From SM23-28-2 sp964512285 (GTDB taxonomy: Bacteria; Chloroflexota; Dehalococcoidia; SM23-28-2): a stretch of DNA of 24,559 nucleotides. The notes under the pieces are model-generated. The model worked only from the letters and a program-made list of their open reading frames with translations, did not search any database and was not told the DNA's origin. Position 1 is the first letter of the stretch. Each line of letters opens with the position of its first letter. The position numbers were made by a program, and so were the translations under genes. The stretch is from the NCBI GenBank assembly GCA_964512285.1, contig CAZEJO010000028.1, positions 1-24,559 on the forward strand, read 5' to 3'. Below are positions 13,129 to 21,599 of this stretch, piece by piece.

Positions 13129-13779
13129 TCAGCCTCCTTCCTCAAATTGCACGCTCAAGCCGATGAAAGCACCGAAGGGGAGAGCTGTCCAGCGATCGAG
13201 CCGGTGCGTTGGATAGAGGCCTGTTCGCCAGCGTATCGCAATGGGTCGGTATCCCAGGGAGGTGCGAAGCAGGCGCTCCAGCTGGCCGGGCGAGAAGAAG
13301 CGGGCGCGGCGATAAGGCGCCGCCCTCCGAAGCCTACGCCACAGGGCTATGGGGCTCAGGCGATTGAGGACCCCCAGGATTAGCCCGTGGCGAGCCACCC
13401 GCGCCGCTTCCTGCAGGGCTGCCTCTGGGCTATCCAAGAACTCGAGCACCGTGACCAAGGCCACGACGTCGAACGTCGCCTCACCGAAAGGGAGATGCGT
13501 GGCGTCAGCCAGCACAAGGGGAAGATCGGGCCGCTGTCCTCGAGCGAAGGTTACCATAGAGGGACCCCGGTCGAGGCCCACCATCGACAGTCCGAGGGAA
13601 GCGAACCAGTCCGCGAAGTGACCAGTGCCGCAACCCACGTCGAGGAGGGAATGAGATTCAGTAAAATCGTTCAGAAGCCCTCGCAGGATTAGCTTCTCTA
13701 CTCGATCCGCTCGTCCACCGAAAGGAGTGGAGAACCAGGCTTCATAGCGCTTGGCCCGCTCCAGGTCGGAAGTCTGCAT
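13129..13779 (-). CDS. Class I SAM-dependent methyltransferase
   Basis: A 216-residue Rossmann-fold methyltransferase (Methyltransf_11 type). Motif I is LLDVGCGTGHFADWF around residues 45-59, with the acidic motif II residue in VGLDRGPSM near 67-75, and LADATHLPF and VVALVTVLEFLDSPEAAL further on. A longer frame exists from a GTG at 13806, but ATG at 13779 has GGGAGG four to five bases upstream and leaves room for a leader after the -10 box at 13824-13829, so I choose it. Substrate unknown. It is co-transcribed with the YkoF-like gene and divergent from mvhD. Confidence 0.88.
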   Translation of the reverse strand: MQTSDLERAKRYEAWFSTPFGGRADRVEKLILRGLLNDFTESHSLLDVGCGTGHFADWFASLGLSMVGLDRGPSMVTFARGQRPDLPLVLADATHLPFGEATFDVVALVTVLEFLDSPEAALQEAARVARHGLILGVLNRLSPIALWRRLRRAAPYRRARFFSPGQLERLLRTSLGYRPIAIRWRTGLYPTHRLDRWTALPFGAFIGLSVQFEEGG

Positions 13780-13823
13780 AAGGCCTCCCTTTCCGACACA
13801 ATACACCCAAATCTTTGAATTCT

Positions 13824-13829
13824 ATTATA
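13824..13829 (-). promoter_or_regulatory. -10 box of the methyltransferase operon
   Basis: A perfect TATAAT on the minus strand, preceded by GG and a run of C, 45 bases before the chosen start. No convincing -35 hexamer lies 16-18 bases upstream. The position helps decide the methyltransferase start. Confidence 0.5.
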
Positions 13830-13913
13830 CCGGGGGGGACGCCAATCCGCTCAGTCAGGCCGAGTCGGCTGGGCGGCGAGAGGCTTGACCCTTAGCGCCC
13901 CGTTTCGTAGCAT

Positions 13914-13935
13914 GCTATGGGAATATGTCCATAAA
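13914..13935. promoter_or_regulatory. Degenerate palindromic operator upstream of mvhD-fdh
   Basis: Core TATGGGAATATGTCCATA with perfect TATGG/CCATA arms, 56 bases before mvhD. It matches the palindrome at 5613-5634 at 17 of 22 positions, with the right half (ATATGTCC) identical. The two sites flank the starts of the two redox-cofactor operons in this window, so one regulator probably acts on both. Confidence 0.6.
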
Positions 13936-13991
13936 CCACCGGAGCGCGGTAGCCAGACCGACGAAGTGACATCGAACTGAAAGGCGTAACC

Positions 13992-14432
13992 ATGGATGAA
14001 CCTGAGGCAAGAAGGAACGGATTTGAGCCGATCATAGTGGGGTTCTTCTGCAACTGGTGCTCCTACGCGGGGGCCGACGTGGCAGGCACAGCGCGAATGC
14101 AGTACCCGTCGAATCTGAGGATAGTCAGGGTGATGTGCTCTGGCAGAGTAGACGAACGGCTGGTGTTCAAGGCGTTCGCGCTGGGCGCAGATGGCGTCCT
14201 GGTCTGCGGCTGTCACCCGGGGGACTGCCATTACCAGAAAGGCAATCTGAGCGCCAGGAGGAGGGTTATGGGCTGGAAGCCCTTCCTCGAGGCCGTAGGA
14301 ATCGGCGGCGACAGGCTCAGGCTGGAGTGGATCTCAACCTCCGACGGGCGGAAGGTGGTGGAAACCGTCAGTAGCTTCGTCGAGACCCTCAAGCAGCTCG
14401 GGCCGAGCCCGTTCAGGAGGGCAGGATCGTGA
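13992..14432 (+). CDS. mvhD: MvhD-type [2Fe-2S] electron-transfer subunit
   Basis: A 146-residue MvhD/FlpD family protein. In methanogens MvhD links a hydrogenase or formate dehydrogenase to HdrA of heterodisulfide reductase. Conserved Cys are visible: FFCNWCSYAGAD (Cys20, 23), MCSGRV (Cys49) and VCGCHPGDCHY (Cys72, 74, 79), which hold the [2Fe-2S] cluster. KGNLSARRRV is also typical. No HdrA domain is fused or encoded nearby, so the partner must be elsewhere. The stop overlaps the fdhA start (GTGA), implying fixed stoichiometry of the two proteins. Confidence 0.92.
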   Translation: MDEPEARRNGFEPIIVGFFCNWCSYAGADVAGTARMQYPSNLRIVRVMCSGRVDERLVFKAFALGADGVLVCGCHPGDCHYQKGNLSARRRVMGWKPFLEAVGIGGDRLRLEWISTSDGRKVVETVSSFVETLKQLGPSPFRRAGS

Positions 14433-16453
14433 ATCTGCAATATGCGCCAACCATATGTCCCTACTGCGGCTGCGGCTGCGGAATATACCTTGTGCTGAAA
14501 GACGGTAGGATAGTGGGGGAGGAACCCTGGAAGGAACACCCCGTCAACGAAGGGACAAACTGCCCCAAGGGAAAAAATGCCTACAAGTTCCTCTACAGTG
14601 AGGACCGACTCCAGAAGCCCTTGATCCGGAAGAATGGCACGCTCAAGGAGGCTTCTTGGGAAGAGGCGTTGAGCCTGGTCGCCGAGAAGCTGAAGGGCGT
14701 TCCTCCAGAGTCCTTCGGTGCCATCGCCTCCGGCAAGGGCACTAACGAGGATAGCTACGTCCTCCAGAAGTTCGTCCGGGTGATCATGGGCACCAACAGC
14801 ATCGAATACTGCGCCAGGTTCTGCCACTCGGCATCGGTGGCTGGCCTCCTGCCCACGGTGGGCTCGGGCGTCATGGAAACGTCTCAACTCGACATCGAGC
14901 AGGCCGACTGCATACTCATCGCCGGCGTCAACATCAAAGAGACCTTCCCCATGATAGCCAGGAAGGTACTTCGGGCGAAGAGGAAGGGGGCCACGGTCAT
15001 CGTCATAGACCCCCGAAGGACCGTGACCGTGAGCTACCTGGGCGACCTCCACCTGCAACTGCAAGCGGGCACGGATGTAGCGCTCATCAACGGCATGATG
15101 AGCGCTATCCTTGCTGAGGGCCTTGAGAACAAAGAGTTCATAGAGAAGAGGACTGCGGGGTTCGATGAGTTTCGGGCTGCTGTGTCGGCCACTTCCCCTG
15201 AGCAGGCTGCGGATATCACCGGCGTGGCAGCGGAGAAGATCAGAGAAGCGGCCATCGCCTATGCCAAGGCAGAAAAGGGCTGCATCCTGTATGACGAAGG
15301 CGTCACTCAGCACACCACCGGCGCAGACAACGTGACGGCGCTCGCCGACCTGGCGCTTCTGACCGGGCACATCGGGAAGCCAGGAACCGGCGTGAACCCC
15401 ATGAGAGGGCAGATCAACGGTGAGGGCACGGGGGACATGGGTTGCCTCAATGTCTTCTATCCTGGATTCAAGCGAGTGGGCCAAGAATCCGCCGAGTTCT
15501 TCCAGAATGCCTGGGGAGTAGAGAATCTACCCACTGAGCCTGGTCTCACATACATGGACATACTTCACAAGTGCAGGGTTATCTACCTGGTGGGCACAAA
15601 CCCCGTCATGGCTGCCCCCGACTCTACGAACGTCGAGAGGGCTCTGGATAACCTCGACTTCTTCGTGGTTCAGGACATCTTCCTGACCGAGACAGCCAAG
15701 CACGCCGACGTGGTGCTGCCAGCTGCCTGTTGGGTAGAAAGAGAAGGCATCCACGCCTGGGTGGACAGGAGGGTGCAGAAGATCAACAAGGTCATCGACC
15801 CTCCCGGCGAGGCCATGCCCGACTGGTGGATCATTTGCAGAGTGGCGGAGAAGATGGGCTACAAGGACAAGTTCAACTACGCCTCCGCGGCAGAGATATT
15901 CGAGGAGATCAGGAGTTGCGTCCCCCAGTACAAGGGGATCACCTACGAGAGACTGGAGAAGAAGGCGGGAGGCATTCACTGGCCCTGCCCTTCCGAGGAT
16001 CACCCGGGCACTCCTACCATGTTCGTTCAGGCCTTCGGCACGCCTGACAAGCTGGGTCATTTTCAGGCGGTGGAGTACAAGCCTCCGGCAGAATCGCCGG
16101 ACGCAGATTATCCGCACATCCTCAGCACCGGCAGAAGCCTTTTTCATTACCACACAGGGACAATGACCCGCAGGACAGATACGCTGAACAGCGAGGTGTC
16201 TGAAGCGTACGTCGAGATCAACCCCGAGGACGCCCTGATGCTGGGTGTCGAGAGCGGCAGGCGGATCACACTGGAGACAAGGCGAGGGAGGATAGAGGCC
16301 ACCGCCAAGGTGACCGAACGGGTGCCACAGGGAACCGTATTCGTGCCTTTCCACTTCTCGGAGTCATGCGCCAACATCCTTACCAACCCCGCTCTTGATC
16401 CCAAATGCAAGATGCCAGAGTTCAAAGTGTGCGCCGTCAAGGAAGAGGTGTAG
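14429..16453 (+). CDS. fdhA: Formate dehydrogenase alpha subunit, Cys-containing
   Basis: A 674-residue molybdopterin oxidoreductase of the FdhF/FdhA type, oxidising formate to CO2 or the reverse at a Mo/W-bis-MGD site. The N-terminal [4Fe-4S] motif has Cys10, 13, 17 and 45 (CPYCGCGCG...NCPKGK). The metal ligand position is Cys132, followed by His133, in YCARFCHSASVAGL, where many homologues have selenocysteine. Later motifs include GKGTNEDSY, GTGDMG and the C-terminal MGD-binding part (STGRSLFHYHTGTMTRR). No signal peptide, so it is cytoplasmic. The GTG start overlaps the mvhD stop and fits the family N-terminus. fdhB follows with a spacing of two bases. Confidence 0.95.
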   Translation: MNLQYAPTICPYCGCGCGIYLVLKDGRIVGEEPWKEHPVNEGTNCPKGKNAYKFLYSEDRLQKPLIRKNGTLKEASWEEALSLVAEKLKGVPPESFGAIASGKGTNEDSYVLQKFVRVIMGTNSIEYCARFCHSASVAGLLPTVGSGVMETSQLDIEQADCILIAGVNIKETFPMIARKVLRAKRKGATVIVIDPRRTVTVSYLGDLHLQLQAGTDVALINGMMSAILAEGLENKEFIEKRTAGFDEFRAAVSATSPEQAADITGVAAEKIREAAIAYAKAEKGCILYDEGVTQHTTGADNVTALADLALLTGHIGKPGTGVNPMRGQINGEGTGDMGCLNVFYPGFKRVGQESAEFFQNAWGVENLPTEPGLTYMDILHKCRVIYLVGTNPVMAAPDSTNVERALDNLDFFVVQDIFLTETAKHADVVLPAACWVEREGIHAWVDRRVQKINKVIDPPGEAMPDWWIICRVAEKMGYKDKFNYASAAEIFEEIRSCVPQYKGITYERLEKKAGGIHWPCPSEDHPGTPTMFVQAFGTPDKLGHFQAVEYKPPAESPDADYPHILSTGRSLFHYHTGTMTRRTDTLNSEVSEAYVEINPEDALMLGVESGRRITLETRRGRIEATAKVTERVPQGTVFVPFHFSESCANILTNPALDPKCKMPEFKVCAVKEEV

Positions 16454-16455
16454 GC

Positions 16456-17679
16456 ATGAAGGGGGATATGTACTGGGCCTGGTCCTCGGACCCGGCAATA
16501 GCCGACAAGGCCGAATGCGGGGGCGCGGTTACGTCGCTGCTCAAGTTCGCTCTGGAGAGTAACCAGGTCGATGCTGTGCTTGCCGTAGAGGCAAGAGATG
16601 GCAACAGGTATGATGGCATCCCCGTGCTGATCGATGATCCTGAGGAACTAATGGCAACCGCAGGAGCATTGCACTGCGCTTCCCCCAACCTCGCTCGCTG
16701 CCTCAAGGAATTCCTCGATGGTGCTTCCGATTTAAGGGTGGCCGTGCCCTGCAAGCCGTGTGACGCCAAGGCGATCATCGAGCTGGTCAAGCGTACCCAG
16801 ATCAATCCCGAGAACGTGCTCCTCATTGGCCTGAACTGCACCGGCACCATGCGGCCGGTGACAGCCCAGCAGATGATGGAAGATGAATTCGAAGTGGATC
16901 CCTTCGATGTCGTCAGTGAGGACCTTGAAGACGGCAAGCTGAAGATAAGGCTGCGGGACGGTAGCGAGAAAGAAAGGGATTTGGCGGAGCTGGAGGCCAA
17001 AGGGCTCGGGCGTAGGGAGAACTGCCGCAGATGCGACATCAACATCCCGACCATGGCGGATATCGCCTGCGGGAAGTGGGGAGCAGAGGATAAGCAGGCC
17101 ACGTTCATAGAGGTCTGTTCCGAGAGAGGAGCCGAGCTTCTCGACAAAGCAATCGAAGGCGGCCACATCAAAGTGGAGCAGCCGAGCAGCGAGGCCCTCG
17201 AATCGAGGGGAGCACAGGACAGGGCGGCCACCGAGCTGGCGCGGCAGTGGCAGGAGAAGGATTTCGCCGAGTTCCAGGGGATGGGTCTTGAAGAGCGTTT
17301 CGATTACTGGTTCGGACCCTCCGGTCAGTTCAGCCAGTGCATCAAGTGCTTTGGCTGCAGAGACGCTTGCCCCATCTGCTACTGTAAAGAGTGCTATCTG
17401 GAGGCAGACAGAGGCAGAGTGCCCGGGGGCGAGATCCCACCTGACCCCATCTTCCCGATGATCCGGGCTGTGCACGTCATGGATTCCTGCGTGAACTGCG
17501 GTCAGTGTCAGGATGCCTGTCCTATGGAGCTGCCGCTTTCCCGCCTGATCTTCATGCTCAATAGGGAGCTCGCTCAGATCTTCAAGTATGAGCCGGGAAT
17601 GGATGTCAACGCCCGGCCCCCACTGAGGACGGTGGTAGACAAGGAACTCTCCCTCAGCGGCGCCGAGCTTATCCTATAG
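16456..17679 (+). CDS. fdhB: Formate dehydrogenase beta subunit (FrhB/FdhB family)
   Basis: A 407-residue FrhB/FdhB-type flavin and iron-sulfur protein that passes electrons between FdhA and an acceptor. The N-terminal FrhB part has AECGGAVTSLLKFAL near residues 19-33, VAVPCKPCDAKAI near 96-108 and GLNCTG near 125-130. Cys190 and Cys193 (ENCRRCD) belong to a further cluster. The C-terminal part carries two ferredoxin-like motifs, CIKCFGCRDACPICYC from 295 and CVNCGQCQDACP from 345. ATG at 16456 is chosen; an upstream in-frame codon inside fdhA is not needed. In methanogens the acceptor is F420; here NAD, ferredoxin or an HdrA partner are all possible. Confidence 0.93.
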   Translation: MKGDMYWAWSSDPAIADKAECGGAVTSLLKFALESNQVDAVLAVEARDGNRYDGIPVLIDDPEELMATAGALHCASPNLARCLKEFLDGASDLRVAVPCKPCDAKAIIELVKRTQINPENVLLIGLNCTGTMRPVTAQQMMEDEFEVDPFDVVSEDLEDGKLKIRLRDGSEKERDLAELEAKGLGRRENCRRCDINIPTMADIACGKWGAEDKQATFIEVCSERGAELLDKAIEGGHIKVEQPSSEALESRGAQDRAATELARQWQEKDFAEFQGMGLEERFDYWFGPSGQFSQCIKCFGCRDACPICYCKECYLEADRGRVPGGEIPPDPIFPMIRAVHVMDSCVNCGQCQDACPMELPLSRLIFMLNRELAQIFKYEPGMDVNARPPLRTVVDKELSLSGAELIL

Positions 17680-17687
17680 GCGACGGC

Positions 17688-18434
17688 TTGAAGATCCTCG
17701 ATGATATTATAGCTACCCTCGCAGAAGACGCGCCGGTGCAGGAGGTGCGGATCGGCGCCTTCTGGACGGCGGTTGTGAGCCGAGCATGTGGCCTGGCCTC
17801 GACGGTGGCGCCCGAGGAGCACAAACACGGTGCCATTTTCGTGGAGGAGGCCGGGAAGCTGGCCGGCAGGAGCGCGCTCGAGCTGACGGAGCTGGCGCAC
17901 TCGGAGAGCACGCTGGAGGCAGGCATCGGCCTGGCGGCGATCAACTCGCTGCTCGATGTGGATGAGACGCGCTGCGTGGACCTCAACGCGGGCGATCTGC
18001 TGGTGGAGCGGGGCCGGGGCAAGAAGGTAGGGTTGGTGGGGCACTTCCCCTTCGTGCCGGCGCTGCGGGAGGCGGCGGGACAACTGTGGGTGATCGAGCT
18101 GCATCCGCAGGCGGGCGACGTGGGCGCAGAAGAGGCGGAGGCCGTCTTGCCAGAGGTGGACATCGCTGCCATCACAGGTAGCGCGTTCATCAACCGTACG
18201 ATGGATCATCTTCTAGAGCTATGTCGGCCAGAGACCCTGGTGGTCGTCCTCGGGCCGAGCACGCCGCTGTCGCCGATTCTGTTCGAGTACGGCGTGGACG
18301 TGATCTCGGGGACACGCGTGGTCGATCCCGGCCTGGCCCTGCGCTGCGTGAGCGAGGGGGCTACCTTTCGCCAGATAAGGGGCGTGCGCCTACTCACGAT
18401 GGAGCGGAAGGGGGCTAGTCAGCCCAAGGGATAG
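17688..18434 (+). CDS. DUF364/DUF4213 protein, putative metal chelation
   Basis: A 248-residue protein with an N-terminal DUF4213-type enolase-like segment (LAEDAPVQEVRIGAFWTAV, SRACGLAST) and a C-terminal DUF364 Rossmann-like segment (GKKVGLVGHFPF..., AAITGSAFINRTMDHLLELC, VVVLGPSTPLSPILF). The family is described as a putative heavy-metal chelation domain; no reaction is proven. The TTG start at 17688 is nine bases after fdhB and matches the family opening (KILDDIIATLAEDAP). Higher GC and Gly/Ala-rich codons differ slightly from fdhB. Placement at the end of the fdh operon suggests a role with Mo/W or another metal of the enzyme. Confidence 0.85.
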   Translation: MKILDDIIATLAEDAPVQEVRIGAFWTAVVSRACGLASTVAPEEHKHGAIFVEEAGKLAGRSALELTELAHSESTLEAGIGLAAINSLLDVDETRCVDLNAGDLLVERGRGKKVGLVGHFPFVPALREAAGQLWVIELHPQAGDVGAEEAEAVLPEVDIAAITGSAFINRTMDHLLELCRPETLVVVLGPSTPLSPILFEYGVDVISGTRVVDPGLALRCVSEGATFRQIRGVRLLTMERKGASQPKG

Positions 18435-18493
18435 ACTTCATCACCCACAGCTCGCTGCCATCACAGCGGATGGCGAAGCAGGGAGAACGAAAA

Positions 18494-18564
18494 CCACGCG
18501 GCCGGAGGAAACCAAACCGCCCGACCGCGTGGCTCTATAAGGACAGGGGGTGCGGCCCTGTCCT
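18494..18564. terminator. Two hairpins between convergent operons
   Basis: CCACGCGG (18494-18501) with CCGCGTGG (18525-18532), then AGGACAGGG (18540-18548) with CCCTGTCCT (18556-18564). They lie between the end of the fdh operon and the HNH gene, transcribed toward each other. The second has a short loop and fits a bidirectional terminator, though the T-run is weak. The rest of 18435-18695 has no supported gene. Confidence 0.55.
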
Positions 18565-18695
18565 ATTTGAAAACGCCGTGTAAGCTCCGAAAGTTACCTA
18601 CGCACCAGAAGACTGCTATAAAAATAGCGATATTTGCATAGAAAACAAGTACATTGAGGCAGTTCAAACAGGAGACTTTGGGAATCTTGGCGCGA

Positions 18696-19223
18696 CTAGG
18701 AGAAGCCTGAGTCGGGCTCCCAGCCGGGGATGAACTTGCGCCACTCCACCTGCTCCTCCAAGTAGTGGTAGAAGGGGCGATAGGGGTTGAAGGGAGGGCG
18801 GGTGGGCTTCTGGATGAGGTGCATGTGTGCTTCACGAGGGGTGCGACCGGCCTTGCGGTGGTTGCAGTCCTTGCAGGCGGCGACGACGTTGTCCCAGGCA
18901 TGCTGACCGCCGCGATTGCGGGGGAGCACGTGGTCAAGGGTTAGGTCACGCGTGCGGCGTCCGCAGTACTGGCAGGTGTGGCGGTCACGTAGGAACACAT
19001 CGCGGCGGCAGAGGCGTCCGCGGGGACGCGGTCGTCGGATTATGTAGACGAGGCGAATAACGGATGGTATCTCAAAAACGAAGGAGAGGCTACGCAGGTA
19101 GCCCCGCCCATTCTCCAACACCTCGGCTTTACCTCGATCCACGAGGACGAAGGCGCGACGAGGATTGCAGACGTTGAGCGGCTCGTAATTCTGATTAAGA
19201 ACAAGTACGGCTGTATCTGTCAC
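18696..19223 (-). CDS. HNH endonuclease
   Basis: A 175-residue HNH family protein. The N-terminal VLVLNQNYEPLNVCNPRRAF is the usual start of the chromosomal HNH proteins common in many bacteria. The nuclease core has zinc Cys84/87 (CQYCG), catalytic DHVLPRNRGG (Asp97-His98), and Cys117/120 followed by Asn121-His122 (CKDCNHRK). The start is a GTG at 19223 without a clear Shine-Dalgarno. Function in the host is not established; DNA repair or nicking is plausible. It may be the last gene of the minus-strand run. Confidence 0.9.
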   Translation of the reverse strand: MTDTAVLVLNQNYEPLNVCNPRRAFVLVDRGKAEVLENGRGYLRSLSFVFEIPSVIRLVYIIRRPRPRGRLCRRDVFLRDRHTCQYCGRRTRDLTLDHVLPRNRGGQHAWDNVVAACKDCNHRKAGRTPREAHMHLIQKPTRPPFNPYRPFYHYLEEQVEWRKFIPGWEPDSGFS

Positions 19224-19271
19224 AGCGGCATGATAGCAAAAATGATTCTGTGCTGCAATCGGGCGGCGGGG

Positions 19272-20084
19272 TTACTTCTGGCAGTGGCGACAGAAGCTGG
19301 TGATGCGCTGGTTGGAGGTGATCTCGGTGATGGGGGAGCCGCACTTGGGGCAGGGCTGGCCGCCGCGGCGGTGCACCTTCAGGTGGTCCCGGTACTCGGC
19401 GACAGGCAGGCCCTCGTTCTCCACGCGGTCGGCAACGATGGCAGCGGCTTCGCCCAGCACAGAGCGGATGGCCTGATAGAGACGCCCCTCCGCTTCCGAC
19501 GGTAGCTCTACGCGCTTGCGGTAGGGGTGGATGCCAGCGGCGAAGAGGATCTCGTCGGCGTAGGCGTTGCCGATGGCGGCCACCAAGCTGTCGGTGCGAA
19601 TGACGCTCTTCATCTGGCCACGGAAGTGCCTAAGGTGCTCTCGAAAGGCCTCCTCCGTAAACTCGTCTGACAGGGGCTCGGGGCCCAACTGCTCGAAGAG
19701 AGGCAGCGAAGCGAAGTTGCCCTGCTTCACCAGGTAGACCTTGCCCATCCGCCTTTCGTCGAAGTAGCGCAGCTCGTGGCCGTTGCTCAGAGCGAGCACG
19801 AAGCAAGTCTTGGGCCGCCGCTTATCCTGGGGCTGGCGGTACTGAAAGCGACCGGTGAGCATGGGGTGAATGGCGAGGTGGTCGCCGCTCCGCAGGGAAA
19901 AGAGGAGGAACTTGCCGCGGCGTTCGACCTCACCGAAGACGTTGCCGGTGAGGGTGGAGATGAAGTCGTCCTTGGGGACGCGTATCACAATGGGAATCCT
20001 GACGGTCACCTCGTCGATGGCGACGCCGGGGATGCGGCGATTGAAGAACGCGCGATATGCCTCGAGGTCGGGCAGTTCGGGCAT
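19272..20084 (-). CDS. Fpg/Nei-family DNA glycosylase
   Basis: A 270-residue base-excision repair glycosylase/AP lyase. It starts MPELPDLEAYRAFF with the catalytic Pro2 and Glu3; Asp stands where classic MutM has Glu in PELPEVE. The beta-clamp Lys segment is RRGKFLLFSL, then YADEILFAAGIHPYRK in the helix-two-turn-helix. The C-terminal zinc finger has Cys245, 248, 265 and 268 with the DNA-binding Arg in NQRITSFC. The PDLE variant suggests a Fpg/Nei relative and not strict MutM, so no symbol is given. It follows pheA by five bases, so the two are co-transcribed. Confidence 0.92.
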   Translation of the reverse strand: MPELPDLEAYRAFFNRRIPGVAIDEVTVRIPIVIRVPKDDFISTLTGNVFGEVERRGKFLLFSLRSGDHLAIHPMLTGRFQYRQPQDKRRPKTCFVLALSNGHELRYFDERRMGKVYLVKQGNFASLPLFEQLGPEPLSDEFTEEAFREHLRHFRGQMKSVIRTDSLVAAIGNAYADEILFAAGIHPYRKRVELPSEAEGRLYQAIRSVLGEAAAIVADRVENEGLPVAEYRDHLKVHRRGGQPCPKCGSPITEITSNQRITSFCRHCQK

Positions 20085-20089
20085 AAGGA

Positions 20090-20923
20090 CTAGGCACTCT
20101 CCATGTAGCGGGGGTAAGAGCCAAAGATGCGGAAGAAAGAGGACTGGGCCTCGACGGCCTTCAAGGCCTCAACCACCACGTCGTCGGTGCGATGGCCGGC
20201 CAGATCCAGGAGGAAGATGTACTCGCCGAGGCGCTCCTTAGTAGGGCGAGATTCCACCTTGGTGAGATTGATGTCGCGGCTGGAGAATTCCTCGAGCGTG
20301 CTCACCAGAAGGCCGGGCCGGTCATCGCCGAAAGAGAAGGCGAGAGAGGTCTTGTCGTTCCCTGTGGAGGGATGGTCGGTTTCGGCGAGGACGACGAAGC
20401 GGGTGAGGTTGTCGGAGCGGTCCTGGATGTCGTGGGCCAGGATGTCGGCGCCGTAGAGCTCGGCGGCGCGGCGGGTGCCGATAGCGGCGGCGTTCTCGCG
20501 GGCCATCATCTCCTCTACGGCAGCGGCCGTGGACAGGGCAGCCACCATCTCCGCCTTGGGGAAGCAGCGCTCCACGAAGCGTCGACACTGGCCGAGGGCC
20601 TGGGGGTGGGACAAGAGCAGCTTGACGTCGGCGGCCTGCATGCCCGGGCGTACCAGGAGGCAGTGGCCGACGGGCAGGACGAGCTCGCGTCTGATGGAGA
20701 GGCGAGACTCGTGGATGAGGATGTCGAGGGTGTCGGTGACTGAGCCTTCAATGCTGTTCTCGATGGCCACAACCCCCTCGTCGGCCATGCCCGAATCGAC
20801 AGCGGCGGCGACAGCGGCGACGCTGGCAAAGGGCAAGAGCTGGGCCGCGGGGTCGTGGCACATGGCGGCCTCTTCGCTGAAGGTACCGGCCGGCCCGAGA
20901 AAGGCGACGCGCTTGGTGCTCAT
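20090..20923 (-). CDS. pheA: Prephenate dehydratase
   Basis: A 277-residue monofunctional prephenate dehydratase, converting prephenate to phenylpyruvate in phenylalanine synthesis. The catalytic domain opens VAFLGPAGTFSEEAA, has VVAIENSIEGSVTDTLDIL near residue 50-70 and the essential NLTRFVVL near 180. A C-terminal ACT domain (KTSLAFSFGDDRPGLLVSTLEEF, given in part, and ESRPTKERLGEYIFLLDL) carries the ESRP motif of phenylalanine feedback inhibition. No chorismate mutase domain is fused. The ATG overlaps the TrkA-like stop, an unusual pairing of amino-acid and potassium-related genes. Confidence 0.95.
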   Translation of the reverse strand: MSTKRVAFLGPAGTFSEEAAMCHDPAAQLLPFASVAAVAAAVDSGMADEGVVAIENSIEGSVTDTLDILIHESRLSIRRELVLPVGHCLLVRPGMQAADVKLLLSHPQALGQCRRFVERCFPKAEMVAALSTAAAVEEMMARENAAAIGTRRAAELYGADILAHDIQDRSDNLTRFVVLAETDHPSTGNDKTSLAFSFGDDRPGLLVSTLEEFSSRDINLTKVESRPTKERLGEYIFLLDLAGHRTDDVVVEALKAVEAQSSFFRIFGSYPRYMESA

Positions 20924-21597
20924 TGCTTCTCTTTGACGGGGGTGGTGAGGATGGCCCTCAAGGCGTCCTCGCTCTCGCAGCGGCAGACCGCCACGACTTC
21001 GTCGCCAGCGCGAACCTGCGTGTCGCTGTTGGGGACACGAGGCACCCCTTCCTCATCGATGACGACAACGATGAGGCACTGCTGAGGCAGAAGCAACTCA
21101 CCGATATGCTCGCCGACGATGGCAGAGTACTGTGGCACCTTGGCCTCGACTATCTCCAAGCCGCTCCCCTTGATGGTTAGCAGGGGAATGAGGGGGTGGG
21201 AGGGAAGCTCCTGCTCGATGTTGGCCAGAACGAGGGCGGTGGAGCTGACGGTGGTGTCGATGCCGAGCTTCTTGAATATGGCCTCGTTCTTGGGATTGTT
21301 GATGAGGGCCACGGTGCGGCGGACGCTGAACTTGTTCTTGGCTACCTGACATGCCACAAGGTTGTCCTCGTCGTCGCCGGTGACGGCGATGAACAGATCG
21401 GCGCGGCCGGTGCCAGCGGCCTCAAGGGTGACACCCTCGCAGCCGTCGCCTCGGAGAACGATATCGCCCAGGTCATCGGCGATCTTCTGGCACTTGGCGG
21501 CCTCCTTCTCGATGACCAGGACCTCGTTACCGTCTTCGACGAGTTGCTTGGCGAGATAGTAGCCTACCTTGCCACCGCCCACGATGATGATATACAT
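20920..21597 (-). CDS. TrkA-type NAD-binding/RCK protein (complete)
   Basis: A 225-residue RCK protein that gates a potassium transporter. The N-terminal TrkA-N Rossmann fold opens MYIIIVGGGKVGYYLAKQL with GxGxxG and an acidic end at IEKE, then VTGDDEDNLVACQVAK. The C-terminal TrkA-C part (residues about 145-215) ends AGDEVVAVCR. No membrane subunit is in the window, so its channel partner lies elsewhere. It is preceded by a second, shorter TrkA-N gene two bases upstream. Confidence 0.92.
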   Translation of the reverse strand: MYIIIVGGGKVGYYLAKQLVEDGNEVLVIEKEAAKCQKIADDLGDIVLRGDGCEGVTLEAAGTGRADLFIAVTGDDEDNLVACQVAKNKFSVRRTVALINNPKNEAIFKKLGIDTTVSSTALVLANIEQELPSHPLIPLLTIKGSGLEIVEAKVPQYSAIVGEHIGELLLPQQCLIVVVIDEEGVPRVPNSDTQVRAGDEVVAVCRCESEDALRAILTTPVKEKQ

Positions 21598-21599
21598 GA

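Noticed and set aside
14440..14460. ATATGTCC near the fdhA start as another operator half-site
   Set aside because: It lies inside coding sequence for the conserved TICPYC cluster motif, with no opposite arm.
16405..16455. An upstream start for fdhB inside fdhA
   Set aside because: The frame is open there, but ATG at 16456 follows the fdhA stop directly and begins at the natural FrhB-type N-terminus.
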